Below are positions 24,610-35,536 of a DNA stretch of 64,000 bases, piece after piece. Location: NCBI GenBank assembly GCA_036417435.1, contig CM070901.1, forward strand, positions 7,600,001-7,664,000, given 5' to 3'. Below the pieces are notes generated by a model. That model made no database searches and had not been told where the DNA came from. It saw nothing but the letters and a program-made list of their open reading frames with translations. Both the position numbers and the translations under genes were made by a program. Origin of the DNA: Inia geoffrensis. Taxonomy: Eukaryota; Chordata; Mammalia; Artiodactyla; Iniidae. Each line of letters begins with the position of its first letter. Position 1 is the first letter of the stretch.

Positions 24610-25200
24610 TGTAATAGGAATTTTATTTAGTCTCTCTCGGAATTCATAAGGTAAGGATCAAATACCAGTGCAATTGTCCAGGGTCTAGTAGCCACATGAA
24701 AATGTCTCCATGCTGTGATTAGAAATTCTCTACCCCAATAATGTACAGAAGCAACACAGACCTGCAGCTTGGAGGTTACTCAATTGGAAGAGAGAAGACA
24801 GATGCCCCCCCCTGGCAAGCACTGCCACTCTGTGAGGGATATCTTGAATCACCATAACTGTCTTGACAATGATTGGGAGAATACACAAGAACCCTGACAG
24901 TCCCTTCCAAAGGCTCCTCTCTGAATCTTTCTCACGTCAATTCCTCACCTTACTTCACTTCACCCAGACCCAACATTCTGGTGAGAGTCCTGTGGATTTC
25001 CAAGACCCTTCAGCCTTCCAAAAAATGTCCTGACCCACTTAGAAAATTTCCTGAATCCATACTACCTCAAAATATATTCATACTGAAGATCATGTTTGAG
25101 AGGAGCAGGCAGATTTTTCAACCAAAAATCCATTAATTTCGATAAACAGTTTACTCCCTTAGATTTGAATTTTGTAAAGCTGCCTTTAAAAACACTTTAT
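24610..25200. other. No feature recognised
   Basis: Moderately balanced composition. The 87-codon frame 24873-25136 shows no motif. Nothing can be assigned. Confidence 0.45.
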
Positions 25201-25418
25201 GGGCTTCCCTGGTGGCGCAGTGGTTGAGAGTCTGCCTGCCGATGCAGGGGACATGGGTTCGTGCCCCGGTCCGGGAGGATCCCACATGCCGCGGAGCAGT
25301 TGGGCCCGTGAGCCAAGGCCGCTGAGCCTGCACGTCCGGAGCCTGTGCTCCGCAACGGAAGAGGCCACAACAGTGAGAGGGCTGTGTACCGCAAAAAAAT
25401 AAAATAAAAATAAAACAG
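25201..25418 (+). mobile_element. CHR-type SINE, short form
   Basis: It begins 'gggcttccctggtggcgcag' and keeps the B-box 'gggttcgtgcc' and the 'gaggccacaacagtgagagg' end, followed by an A-rich tail with T interruptions. No clear target duplication is seen. It is otherwise very similar to the copies at 4809 and 62918. Overlapping frames on both strands (25186-25467) are SINE shadows. Confidence 0.92.
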
Positions 25419-25419
25419 G

Positions 25420-26585
25420 TGGTGAGGCTAGAAAATCGAAACAGGAACTGAGGTGACTTGTGGCCATCAGGAGAGTGAGGGGGCCCTTGGAATCAGCAAG
25501 AATCTTTCTTTTCCTAGTCCTTCATCCAGCACCCCCATACAACTCCTATGGCCAGGGCTCCAGCCATTGTGATGCACATCATCACTTGCCTGATGATATG
25601 CACTCCAGCCAGCAACCCTGTGGAGTCCAGCTGATCTAATATGGTCAGAGGACTAAGAATCACCAGACATTCAAAGAGTGCCTTTAGCTTGAGAGTTTGG
25701 AAAGTCTTCCCTAACAGCAAAAGAGTTAAAGAAACAACAAAATTTTAAAATAAGAAAAATTAATATATACAAAAATAGTATAAGGATATTTATCTACAAA
25801 GAAGAGGCTTTGATACAAATTAAGAGGTTTTGAAATGTGTAAATAAACCTTTTTAAAACTCAGTATTTGAACCTAATAGCACAAAAGCACAGCTGCTGTT
25901 TAAGTCATTGGGCAGCAAATGTGAAGTAAATATATTGTAAAAGGAAAGTGTCACAGATTATAAAACCAGAAGACCCAAACTTTGGATCAGAGTTGTTTAA
26001 GAATGCAAGTACAAAAAAAAGGAGAAGTAGACATCTTCAAAGTAATAATGTCATAAAAATGAGATTCTTTTTGGCACTTAGTGAAAATAAGGAAATCTAT
26101 CATACACCTAAACACAAAATAATAAGATGTATAAACTCCAAGAATAAAAAAATTATTAAAATTTCTTGAGAAAACAAAACAACAGAAACACCAAACACGT
26201 TAACTGTTAAATGAGCACTTGTCATATTGAGCTCTGATATTTTTCCAGACAAAAGCAAGATAATGAGCAAAATATTCATAGCTCTGAAGAAAAAAATAAT
26301 TTTGAACATAGATTCTGTCCATGTTAAACAACTGAAAATACTCAAGTTTAAGGGTACAATAAAGAGGTTTCCCTAAATGCAAGAACTCCAAATATTGATA
26401 AAAGGTATTTATGCAAGAAAACATTGACAAACCAACATAACATAATAAAATAAAAATAAAATTTGATAATAAAGCTGTAAAGGTTACTTGTTTTCAACAT
26501 AGAGTGAAAATGTTAAAAAATGTACAGGTGATTTCACAATGTATAGAAGGTCGCAGGGGAGAACGGATGCAGTGAATGCTTCCAA
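25420..26585. other. No feature recognised
   Basis: A mixed stretch, AT-rich after 25720. Open frames of 66-81 codons show no recognisable family. Confidence 0.45.
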
Positions 26586-26589
26586 TAAG

Positions 26590-26800
26590 TGGGAATAAGT
26601 TGAAAGAACTGTTATGTTAAATATTCTTATCAAAAAAATAGAGAGACAGTGGAAACTTTTAGAGATGACACTTAATCTTAGGGTATTGTATATGGTGACA
26701 ATTTCACGAGTGTATATTTCAATTCAAACTCATCCAGCTATATAATTAAATATGTACAGATTTTTTGGTATACCCATCATACCTCAATAAAAATATTTTT
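26590..26800 (+). mobile_element. Possible old L1 3' end
   Basis: 'ggtattgtatatggtgaca', 'acgagtgtatatttcaatt' and 'cccatcatacctcaataaa' plus an A/T tail resemble the 3' terminus of old L1 families ('aattatatctcaataaagct'). Confidence 0.45.
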
Positions 26801-27825
26801 TTTAACTGAATTATTTTCATCCCTGGTAGAAAAAAAGAGCAGTTAACTACATCTCTTAAATCATAAGACTGTACCTTCCTTTTGTTTTTATCCTCCCAAA
26901 GTTCCAATAACAATGAAAAAGGGCTTAAAGCATGGTATCTATTAGATGCCTGAGAACAAGGAGTGTGGAACAGTAGCTTTCATTTGGACATGTTTCTGCA
27001 GGATGGAGAGGGAAAAAGTCATGTTGAAGGACAGAAGCAGAACTTTAGGACCAAAACCTTAACCTAGGAAACTAGAGATGTGAGAGGTCCTTCTCACCAT
27101 GACTCTTGGAGAATTCCCAAGCTCACTGAACGTGCAGAGCAAATGTGGACCTGGGTAGGGTGTCCCAGTTATTAAAGGAGGTACATAAACATCTTGGCAG
27201 CCTTTCCAACTTTGGCTCCTCCTGCATATAAGACAGAATTCAGAGGATTGAGCCCCAAGCTTTCTAAAGAAACTGAATGGTATGACTGAGGACACCAGGG
27301 ATTTTAGTGAAGGTTGGTGCTTCTGAGCTGATTGGGTGGAGGTTACACTCATGGGCTGTTTTGCACCACAGACACTCCAAAAATCAGACTCCTTCCACTT
27401 ATAATCTATAATCAGCCTTCCCATTCTGGGTGAGGTTTGTGGAAACAAACTTGTATGACAGCAAAGGAAACCCATTTCAATGACAAATATAAATTGATTT
27501 TCATAAGTGTAAACTGACAGCCAGGAATAAAATGAAAAGGGTAGATGAACAAGATACTCCCACCGACAACAAAAGTAATTCTGGGATTATGAAATTATTT
27601 AGAATAATTACAGTTAATGTAATTATGAAGAGTTTTAGGACAATACTTAAAAAAATAAGTGTACTTTAGCAGGAAATTATTTCTTTAAAATTAAAAATGC
27701 AATTGAAGAAATAAAATTAATTAAAAATCTATCATAACAGAGAGCAAGAAGCTCTATTTCTATGAGCTATTTCTATTCCTGTTTTTTTTGTAATGGAATT
27801 TTATCTATTTCTTTTTTTTTTTTTT
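26801..27825. other. No repeat recognised; contains a 138-codon frame
   Basis: The minus-strand frame 27059-27475 starts with a real ATG at 27473-27475 and runs 138 codons, the longest uninterrupted frame outside known repeats and simple sequence. I see no signal peptide, transmembrane segment or domain, and the amino-acid makeup (many Ser, Pro, Cys) is typical of chance frames. I do not call it a gene. 27480-27770 is A-rich. Two copies of 'ttgtaatggaattt' (near 27789 and 27820) flank T runs. Confidence 0.4.
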
Positions 27826-27837
27826 GTAATGGAATTT

Positions 27838-28245
27838 CTTTTTTTTTTTTTAATTGGGGTATTGTTGTTTTACAACATTGTGTTAGTTTCTTCTGTACAG
27901 CGAAGTGGAGTTCCCTGTGCTATACAGCAGGCTCTCATTAGTTAACTAGTTTATACATATTAGTGTATATATGTCAGTCCCAATCTCCCAATTCATCCCC
28001 CACCATCTTCCCCCCTTGGTGTCCATACATTTGTTCTCTACATCTGTGACTCTATCTCTGCCTTGCAAACCACTTCATCTGTACCATTTCTCTAGGTTCC
28101 ATATACTTGTGTTAATATACGATACTTGTTTTTCTCTTCCTGACTTACTTCACTCTGTATGACAGTCTCTAGGTCCATCCACGTCTCTACAAATGACCCA
28201 ATTCCATTCCTTTTTATGGCTGAATAATATTCCATCGTATATATT
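27838..28245 (-). mobile_element. 5'-truncated LINE-1 3' end
   Basis: The plus strand shows the complement of an L1 3' end: 'attggggtattgttgtttta', 'gttccctgtgctatacagca', 'cttcctgacttacttcact' and 'tggctgaataatattccat'. A T run just upstream is the poly(A) tail in reverse. The frame at 27971-28162 is an antisense shadow. Confidence 0.88.
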
Positions 28246-28549
28246 TTTATTTCTATTTTTATGGTATAGTATAGATAGCTACACTACTAATAGTATCACC
28301 ATCTATAAAATTATTTGAAAATAATACATTTCTATACAGTAAGTATAAAAAAAGATACACAAGAAAATCTCTATTAGAATTAATTCAATAATTAGCTAGT
28401 ACATCACTTTTTTATTTGGAAAATAAGCAATATTGCCTATCAAAATACTCACAGTCTATTGTAGTTCTTTGTAGTTGTATACATCCTCCTTTTTTGAGTG
28501 AACTCATCGAAAGGTAAACTTTTTAAAAGTAATTACTTCCAGTGTCAAG

Positions 28550-28765
28550 ATTCACGGTGCTGTCCAACGTAATTGTGTGCCATGATGGCAATGTTCTATT
28601 TCTGCATTGTTCGATGTTGTACCCACTAGCCACATGTAGTTACTGAATGCTTGAAATGTGACTACAGTAAGTGAGGAGCAGAATATCTAACTTTATTAAG
28701 TTTGATTGGCTTAAATTTAAATTCAAATAGGTATATGTACCTGTGGCTACAATATTGGAAAGTGC
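28550..28765. mobile_element. Old nonautonomous DNA transposon (MER type)
   Basis: 'gtgctgtccaacgtaattg', 'gatggcaatgttctatttc', 'actagccacatgtagttac' and 'gcttgaaatgtgactac' match a common hAT-like MER repeat ('actagccacatgtggctatt'). The exact family name is not recalled. Only one end is well preserved. Confidence 0.5.
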
Positions 28766-28769
28766 AGGT

Positions 28770-29800
28770 CGAGAACATTTCTTAGTATATATGTTCTCAA
28801 TAAATATTTGCATCATGAGTTTTGAAAAAAACACAGATTTTCCCCACTACATTGACCAATTACCCATATTTTTAAAGTATAATAATTAGGATATTTATTA
28901 TGATAAGGGAAAATAACTATTTCCCAATAATCTTCTTAACTAGAAATACAGGTAATGATCTGTGGAAATTGTTAAACTGCCGATTTCACCTAGTTTTTCA
29001 CATTTTGATCATTTAAGAAAAAAAAAACCTACAACCCAAGCAAGACCAGATAGTTTTGGAAAATCAAGGGAGAAAATATGCAAAAGTTATCAAAGAACAT
29101 AAAGGAATAGCACAAGTATAGTTTCAATGGCTAAACCAGAAAATAAGAAAGTCCGATAGCATTTAATATTCACTTAGCATTTTTAAAGGATCACTTTCTG
29201 GCTGTAGACCCCTTAAAAATACTGTAGTTTTTCTTCAGACATATTCTATTTAAGCATAAGGATAAGGAACAGATTGGTCCTCATTACGGCTGTAACAAAA
29301 GAACATGCATGAATGACATAATAAAATTATAAACATGAGGATATATTGTTTTCCCACAAATGAATATCCACATAGGATTTAGCATTCATCATTTGAACAG
29401 ATGTGGGCTCTTTCACAGGATGTCAGAGAGTGACCTAATATCTCAAGGGCAAAATTATCTGTCTTAGGAAGACAAAATTCACTGTGAACAGGAGGAGTGA
29501 TAATTGAATAAAAAATATGAAAGTGGAGTTTTATTAAAGAATTTTGCATTTAGAAATAGCATGAAAGTTTGAAGTCAGAAGCAGGTTAAAATTTTTGATT
29601 ACTCATATATTTTCTTTTAAATGTTTTTCTTATCTGCAAACACAATTAAATACATTGTGGTTACAGAATGGAAGTAAGAGTAGTAACAAAACTTTGGTAC
29701 TTCAGAAATCTATGCATAACTTGAGGGCATAAACAGATGATTATTATTAAATATTTTTCAAGAATTATTACATGCTAACTTGTATGCTTTAAAAATAAAA
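28770..29800. other. No feature recognised
   Basis: AT-rich sequence without gene or certain repeat. Confidence 0.45.
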
Positions 29801-29809
29801 CAAGGTTTA

Positions 29810-29922
29810 ATGGAAAAGAATATGAAAAAGAATATATGTATAATTGAATCACTTTGCTGTACAGAAATTAACACAACATTGTAAATCAACTATACTTCAA
29901 TAAAATAATTAAAAAAAAAGAA
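29810..29922 (+). mobile_element. Short L1 3'-end fragment
   Basis: 'tataattgaatcactttgct', 'acacaacattgtaaatcaac' and 'tatacttcaataaaataatt' are the last part of an L1 3' UTR, followed by an A run. It is a strongly 5'-truncated insertion of about 110 bp. Confidence 0.85.
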
Positions 29923-29947
29923 ACAGGGTTTACAAACAATCATCACT

Positions 29948-30000
29948 ACTATATATATATATGCATATATATATACATATATATATATGTATATATATAT
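29948..30000. repeat. (TA)n palindromic simple repeat
   Basis: A 53-bp run of TA with single GC, AC and GT steps. The whole stretch is self-complementary and could extrude as a cruciform. Confidence 0.9.
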
Positions 30001-31254
30001 GAAGAAAAACTGTTAAAGAATGTCAATGCTATTGTGACTGGAATTAAGGCTAAATGATTAAGCCACTATTTTGTCAAATAAGTAGCAGTAGATCAGAAAA
30101 TTACTTTCAATAAAATAAACACAATTTTACTATTGATTGACTAAAATTTCCAATGAGGTCTTACATATAAATGTCTGAAAGAAGACTGTAAACTTACATA
30201 GTTCAGTTCTAAAACTTGAGACTTTCCATTAAACTGCACTGGCTTCTAAATGCTATAAATGCAACATTCACAGACAGCATTTGTGAAATTTTTCATAATC
30301 TTAAAGAACTAGAGAAACATACAGAAATATATATATAACATTTATAATCTATGAACAGAGAGCACCATAAATAGGAAGTGAGCATATAGAAAAAAAAATT
30401 AGAAAATATGGAAGACTATTAAAAGTTATTGCCTTTGAAAAGCAAACAATAGTAACAAGAGAGACCTAAATGTCAGAATAGTGATGACCTATGGTCCAGA
30501 ATAAAAGACTACTAAAATAGGCAGTAGTATTATCATTATTTTACCTCCATGTAGCTGATAAGTGCCACAATAACAAAATATTTTTGAAGTGAATAAGTGT
30601 GTCATTAAATGGCAATTATTGCTTAAATTAAGTTGGTAAGTCTCAATTCTTAGTCTTCCAAAGTAAGTCTAGGGCCTGTGTCACTGCTGACTACAACTTC
30701 CCTTTTAAAGTACCTAAAGAAGCCAATCACGCCCACCTATGTCTTTAGTAATGTTAGTATCTGCATGTACCCCCTTTTGTATCTAAACCCTATCAAATTT
30801 CTAGGTCTAATTTTTATCCCACTTCATCCATAATCTCTCACAATTACTTTACTAAATATCTATTGCACTTATTTGCACGTTATATTTACAATTATATATT
30901 TTTGCCAATTTTTAAATATTTTCTTACTTCCTCAATTGTGCCATATGTCACTGAAAAAAATGCATCACAATTATCAGAAGAATTAGATTGTAGTTCTAAT
31001 CCTGTAATTTATCAACTCTGTATTCTCAGCAAGTAAAATTCTCCATTTCTCGCTTATAAGATAAAGATTTATGTCTAGATAATTTACTCAATGGACATGA
31101 CTCTAACATTCTAAGCTTCTCATTTCTTTTATATACTCCAAACTGCTGCAAAATGAAGACATGGAGTTTCAGATGCGGAAGGGATGTTACAGTTCACCTA
31201 ATTCAACCCCTTTTGGCTATAGCAATAGCAGAACTAAGAGCTGGATTCACATGA
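30001..31254. other. No certain feature
   Basis: AT-rich. 30680-30900 has a faint L2-like texture, but no motif is firm. No gene is visible. Confidence 0.45.
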
Positions 31255-31570
31255 CTTATTCATTTGTCCATGAAACACTTACTGAATACTTTCTATACCT
31301 GACATTGTGCTAAGTGTCAGGAAAATCAAGATGAATAAGTCTTTCAGGAAATGTGCGGCAATGCGAAAAAAATGAAAAGTAAGTATATACTTATTATACA
31401 ATTATTAAAGACACAAATAAAGCTATGAATAGAGAATTGTTGAAATACAGAAGGTAGCCTGAAGGAATAAGAACAATATTTCTAGAAATGTTTATGCTTG
31501 AACTGAACTATTAAATATTTGTAAGAGGTGGAAAAGGGAAATCCAAATTTTTGAGACCCCATTCTACAAT
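31255..31570 (-). mobile_element. L2 LINE remnant
   Basis: 'ttcatttgtccatgaaac' and 'acttactgaatactttctat' give the antisense L2 3' end, followed by 'taaagctatgaatagagaat' and 'atgcttgaactgaactatt' (like 'acattgaactgagacctgaa'). Order and orientation agree over about 300 bp. Confidence 0.55.
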
Positions 31571-32699
31571 ATTTACAGACTCATGTTAGGGAAAAGGGGG
31601 CTTTAAGCAATCATTAGTTCCATAGAAATTAAGACCCCCAAAGATTGAGTAGTTGTTGGATTCATAAACAACATGTTTAGATAGAACTCTGAAAAGGTAA
31701 ACATCAAGAAAAAAATCTCCAAAGAGAATGTGAAATTCTAAAATTAGACTGGGTAAATTCTTTTGGAAACATGTCATGCTGTTCTTTGGGCTGAGACAGA
31801 TTAAAGAAGACCAGCAGAGTAATGCACACCGTGGAGAAGGACTTGGAAACAGTAGCATTTTAACCAGTCAATAAATCAAATCCTGGGCAAGTGCAATACA
31901 AAGAATGAAAGTGTTGAGATCCAGGTAGTCAAACAGGTGGGTCTAGAGTCCTGATCTGATCAAGGTCGATGGGGTCTTGCAAAGATTAAGTCAGGACTTT
32001 CAAATTAGAACAAGTAGCTAAAGTCTACTTCATTAGACTTAAAGCCCTCAATGTTGAAATATGGGTCAAAAGCAGAGAAGAGCAATGTTAACAAAAAGGC
32101 TTTAACCTCTTGTCTTAGCGCAGAGGCTCCTTCCTCTTAGATTTGATTCTCTTTGCTCTGATGGATGTGGATAATTAAAAATCATAAAGGTCTGCATCTC
32201 TGAAGGTCAGAGCCTTAGGATGTCAGTGGAAGCATTGTAGCTGGGTCTGGTACATCAGGGCTGACAGGATCATACAGAGAAACCCAGAAATGTATTCCAC
32301 TTAGATTACAGATTCAAGAACTATCACTGACCTTCTAGCTTCACAAATAAATTGTATGCTGAATATGAACATTGTTGATTCATTTATTACTACTTTCTCT
32401 TTTCCTCCACTGACAAAGCAAGATTAGTGAAAAATAAAGCCTAAGAGCTCTTTTCCAGCCAAGAAAAACTAAACACCATGCAGCTTGTGATTCCATCTGT
32501 GCCTCCTGCTTTCTATCCAAAACTATCAGATTTACCCCAAAAAACCAAAGAGAGGTAGAAAGTTCAATAGTGACTCAGAGTCTGGGAGGAGAAGAGGGGC
32601 CATAGTGGCACTGAGATGACTGTGGAACTCTTTTGCCTGCGAATACAACCAGAATGTCTTCTATGTGACAGGTATGTTTGTTCTATAGAAAGACAGTCA
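31571..32699. other. No feature recognised
   Basis: A mixed-composition stretch with no recognised repeat or gene. The 90-codon minus-strand frame 31586-31858 shows no motif. Confidence 0.45.
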
Positions 32700-32945
32700 G
32701 ATAAAGTGGAATAAGCACTGGATTAAAAGTTAGGAGACTTGGGAATTCCCTGGTGGTCCAGTGGTTAGAAATTGACGCTTTCACTGCAGAAGCCTGGATG
32801 CAATCCCTGGTCAGGAGACTTGCCTTCTAGGTCCAGCTCTGCTACTAAGTTCTAGGACTCAATTTTCTAATCTATAAAATAGTGTTTCAACTAAATTACC
32901 ACTAAGGCTCCATTTAGTTTTATATTTAGTGGAACAGAATTTTTC
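32700..32945 (+). mobile_element. MIR SINE split by a later insertion
   Basis: The MIR reads 'agcactggattaaaagtta' then, after the insertion at 32742-32812, 'ggtccagctctgctactaag', 'actcaattttctaatcta' and 'taaaatagtgtttcaacta'. These correspond to the MIR core and the 'tcagtttcctcatctgtaaaatg' region. Removing the insert and one copy of the 10-bp duplication restores a continuous MIR. Confidence 0.7.
32742..32812 (+). mobile_element. Tailless tRNA-like SINE head, 71 bp
   Basis: Only the tRNA-related head of a CHR-family SINE is present: 'ggaattccctggtggtccag', an A-box-like 'tggtccagtggtta', and a B-box-like 'ggatgcaatccctgg'. It ends right after the B-box, with no SINE body and no A tail. 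A perfect 10-bp direct repeat 'aggagacttg' flanks it (32732-32741 and 32813-32822). Insertions of this kind are known as tailless retropseudogenes. It is not a tRNA gene. Confidence 0.8.
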
Positions 32946-32949
32946 CTTA

Positions 32950-33844
32950 AAGACAGTGGAATAGTCTTCTTACTTATTTCCCTCTTTTGTACCTCACAAA
33001 ACACAGCAACAACAATAAAACATATAGAAAGATAGAGAACTACCTCAATGTCAGACTGTGACAGAGCAAGGCCAGTGCTCTGACGGCTAACCCAGGCTGA
33101 GAGGTGGCGGGGCTGTCTCTGGCCATACGCAGTTCAGCAAGATATATAGATCATCCAATGATAAGAGATACCCATACAAAATAATTTTGATTAAAGTACA
33201 AAGTTTGGGGCAAAAACTAATTTTTTTTCAAAATTGAGAAATAATCACAAGTGAACCAACAGTAGAAATTTGTCTTAAGACATTAAAAAGAAAGTGGAGA
33301 AAAAGACAAAATTAAGAGGCAGATAATGGAAACCTCACAAGAGTCCTCATTCAAAGAAAGAAGGAAGGGTTCATCAAAATATGAAAGGGATTATAAATTA
33401 CATAAACTATCTTCTAAAACCTCAAATGAGAATTAGAACAGTTTAAAGAAAAATATATATCATTAAAAGTATCAGACTGACATCCTAGGAAAGAAATGTA
33501 AGAGAGATTCAATGTTAAACAGCATTGAAAGCCTTATAATAAGTATCAAACTAAAAAAGCAACTGAGACAGTAACGTGGTGTTGGGCTTGAGGAAAGCAC
33601 AAGATATAGAAAGGAGAAGAATGAATATATGAGAATGGTTATTGATTAGTTAATTATAGAAATCAAATAAGATTTAGCAGGGTATAACTGGTATTACTAT
33701 AAACAAAAATAAAAGAAAAATATTCATGGGTCTAAGAGAAAAAAATTTCCTTTACTTAAATAAAGATTCTGTTACAGTGAATGCCTTACTCTGTATCAGA
33801 AAGGGAAAAAGAATGATCCAACGGAACGCAGTGAATTTAATTAT
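32950..33844. other. No feature recognised
   Basis: A-rich, with one GC-rich patch at about 33060-33130. No repeat or gene could be named. It directly precedes the L1 insertion site. Confidence 0.45.
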
Positions 33845-33857
33845 AAAGAAGAAACCA
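33845..33857 (+). repeat. L1 target-site duplication, left copy
   Basis: 'aaagaagaaacca' occurs here and again at 39785-39797, with the L1 between. The two copies are identical over 13 bp, which marks insertion by target-primed reverse transcription and indicates a recent event. Confidence 0.95.
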
Positions 33858-34571
33858 GAGAGAAGAAAGATGGCGGAAGAGTAAGACGCGGAGATCACCT
33901 TCCTTCCCACAGATACACCAGAAATACATCTACACGTGGAACAACTCTTACAGAACACCTACTGAAGGCTGGCAAAAGACCTCAGACCTCCTAAAAGCAG
34001 CCTCAGAAGCCTCAGATTAAAGCTCCACAATCAGCTTGATGTACCCTGCTTCTGTGGAATACATGAATAGACAGTGACTCATCCCAAATTGAGGAATCAG
34101 GACTCTACCTCTGAGGGGAGAGAGCCAACTTCAGAACACTGGTCCACAAGAGATTTCCCAGCACCACATAATATCAAACGGCGAAAATCTCCCAGGGATC
34201 TCCACCTTAACACCAGCACCCAGCTTCACTCAACGGCCAGCAAGCTACACTGCTGGAAAACCTATGCCAAACAACTAGCAAAACAGAAACACAACCGCAC
34301 CCATTAACAGAGAGGCTGCCTAAAATCATAATAAGTCCAGAGACACCCCAAAACACACCACCAGACGTGGACCTGCCCACCAGAGAGACAAGATCCAGCC
34401 TCATCCACCAGAACACAAGCACTAGTCCCCTCCACCAGGAAATATACACAACCCACTAGACCAACCTTAGCCACTGGAGACAGACATCAAAAACAACGGG
34501 AACTACGAACGTGTAGCCTGCAAAAAAAAAAAAAAAAAAAAGGGGACCCCAAACACAGCAAGATAAGCAAA
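33858..34571 (+). promoter_or_regulatory. L1 5' UTR with internal promoter region
   Basis: L1 carries its own RNA polymerase II promoter downstream of the start site. Ten bases into the element lies 'aagatggcgg' (33867-33876), which fits a YY1 site; YY1 positions the start of human L1 transcripts at a similar distance. The UTR is about 714 bp, has scattered CpGs, and ends in a 20-base A run (about 34521-34540) shortly before ORF1. I remember related 5' UTRs as longer, so an internal deletion after about 33990 is possible but unproven. Confidence 0.7.
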
Positions 34572-35478
34572 ATGAGAAGACAGAAAAACACACAGCAGAT
34601 GAAGGAGCAAGATAAAAATGCACCAGACCTAACAAATGAAGAGGTAATAGGCACTCTACCTGAAAAAGAATTCAGAATAATGATAGTAAAGATGATCCAG
34701 AATCTCGGAAATAGAATGGAGGCAAGGATGGAGAAGATGCAAGAAATGTTTAACAAAGATCTAGAAGAACTAAAGAACAAACAAACAGAGATGAACAACA
34801 CAATAACTGAAATGAAAAATACACTAGATGGGATCAATAGCAGAATAACTGAGGCAGAAGATCGGATAAGTGACCTGGAAGATAAACTAGTGGAAATAAC
34901 GACTGCAGAGCAGAATAAAGAAAAAAGAATGAAAAGAACTGAGGACAGTCTCAGAGACCTCTGGGACAATATTAAACGCACCAACATTCGAATTATAGGG
35001 GTTCCAGAGGATGAAGAGAAAAAGAAAGGGACTGAGAAAATATTTGAAGAGATTATAGTTGAAAACTTCCCTAATATGGGAAAGGAAATAGTTAGCCAAG
35101 TCCAGGAAGCAGAGAGAGTCCCATACAGGATAAACCCAAGGAGAAATACGCCAAGACACATATTAATCAAACTCTCAAAAATTAAATACAAAGAAAGCAT
35201 ATTAAAAGCAGCAAGGGAAAAAAAAACAAATAACACACAAGGGAATCCCCATAAGGCTAACAGCTGATCTCTCAGCAGAAACTCTGCAAGCCAGAAGGGA
35301 GTGGCAGGACATACTGAAAGTGATGAAGGAGAAAAGCCTGCAACCACGATTACTCTACCCAGCAAAGATCTCATTCAGATTTGATGGAGAAATTAAAACC
35401 TTCACAGACAAGCAAAAGCTGAGAGAGTTCAGCACCACCAAACCAGCTTTACAACAACTGCTAAAGGAACTTCTCTAG
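34572..35478 (+). pseudogene. L1 ORF1 (RNA-binding chaperone), one frameshift
   Basis: ORF1p is the trimeric RNA-binding protein that coats L1 RNA. The ATG at 34572 is the natural start. The open frame runs 231 codons to 35267. A coiled coil occupies roughly residues 60-115 (heptad-like 'RITEAEDRISDLED'), and the RRM begins with 'NIRIIGVPE' at residues 138-146. In the A run near 35218-35226 one extra base shifts the frame after about residue 217, replacing the rest of the C-terminal domain with a short wrong tail. The correct C-terminal frame resumes downstream and stays open to the stop at 35476-35478. The full interval is 907 nt, one more than 302 codons, so a single-base insertion explains the break. 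It may be a real mutation or a homopolymer assembly error. Confidence 0.9.
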
Positions 35479-35536
35479 ACAAGAAACACAAGAGAAGGAA
35501 AGGACCTATAACAACGAACCCAAAACAATTTAGAAA

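Noticed and set aside
34487..35374. 295-codon open frame on the minus strand across L1 ORF1
   Set aside because: It is antisense to the A-rich ORF1. Such sequence has few antisense stops and yields hydrophobic, Ser/Leu/Phe-rich frames. It does not match L1 ORF0, which lies in the 5' UTR of primate L1.
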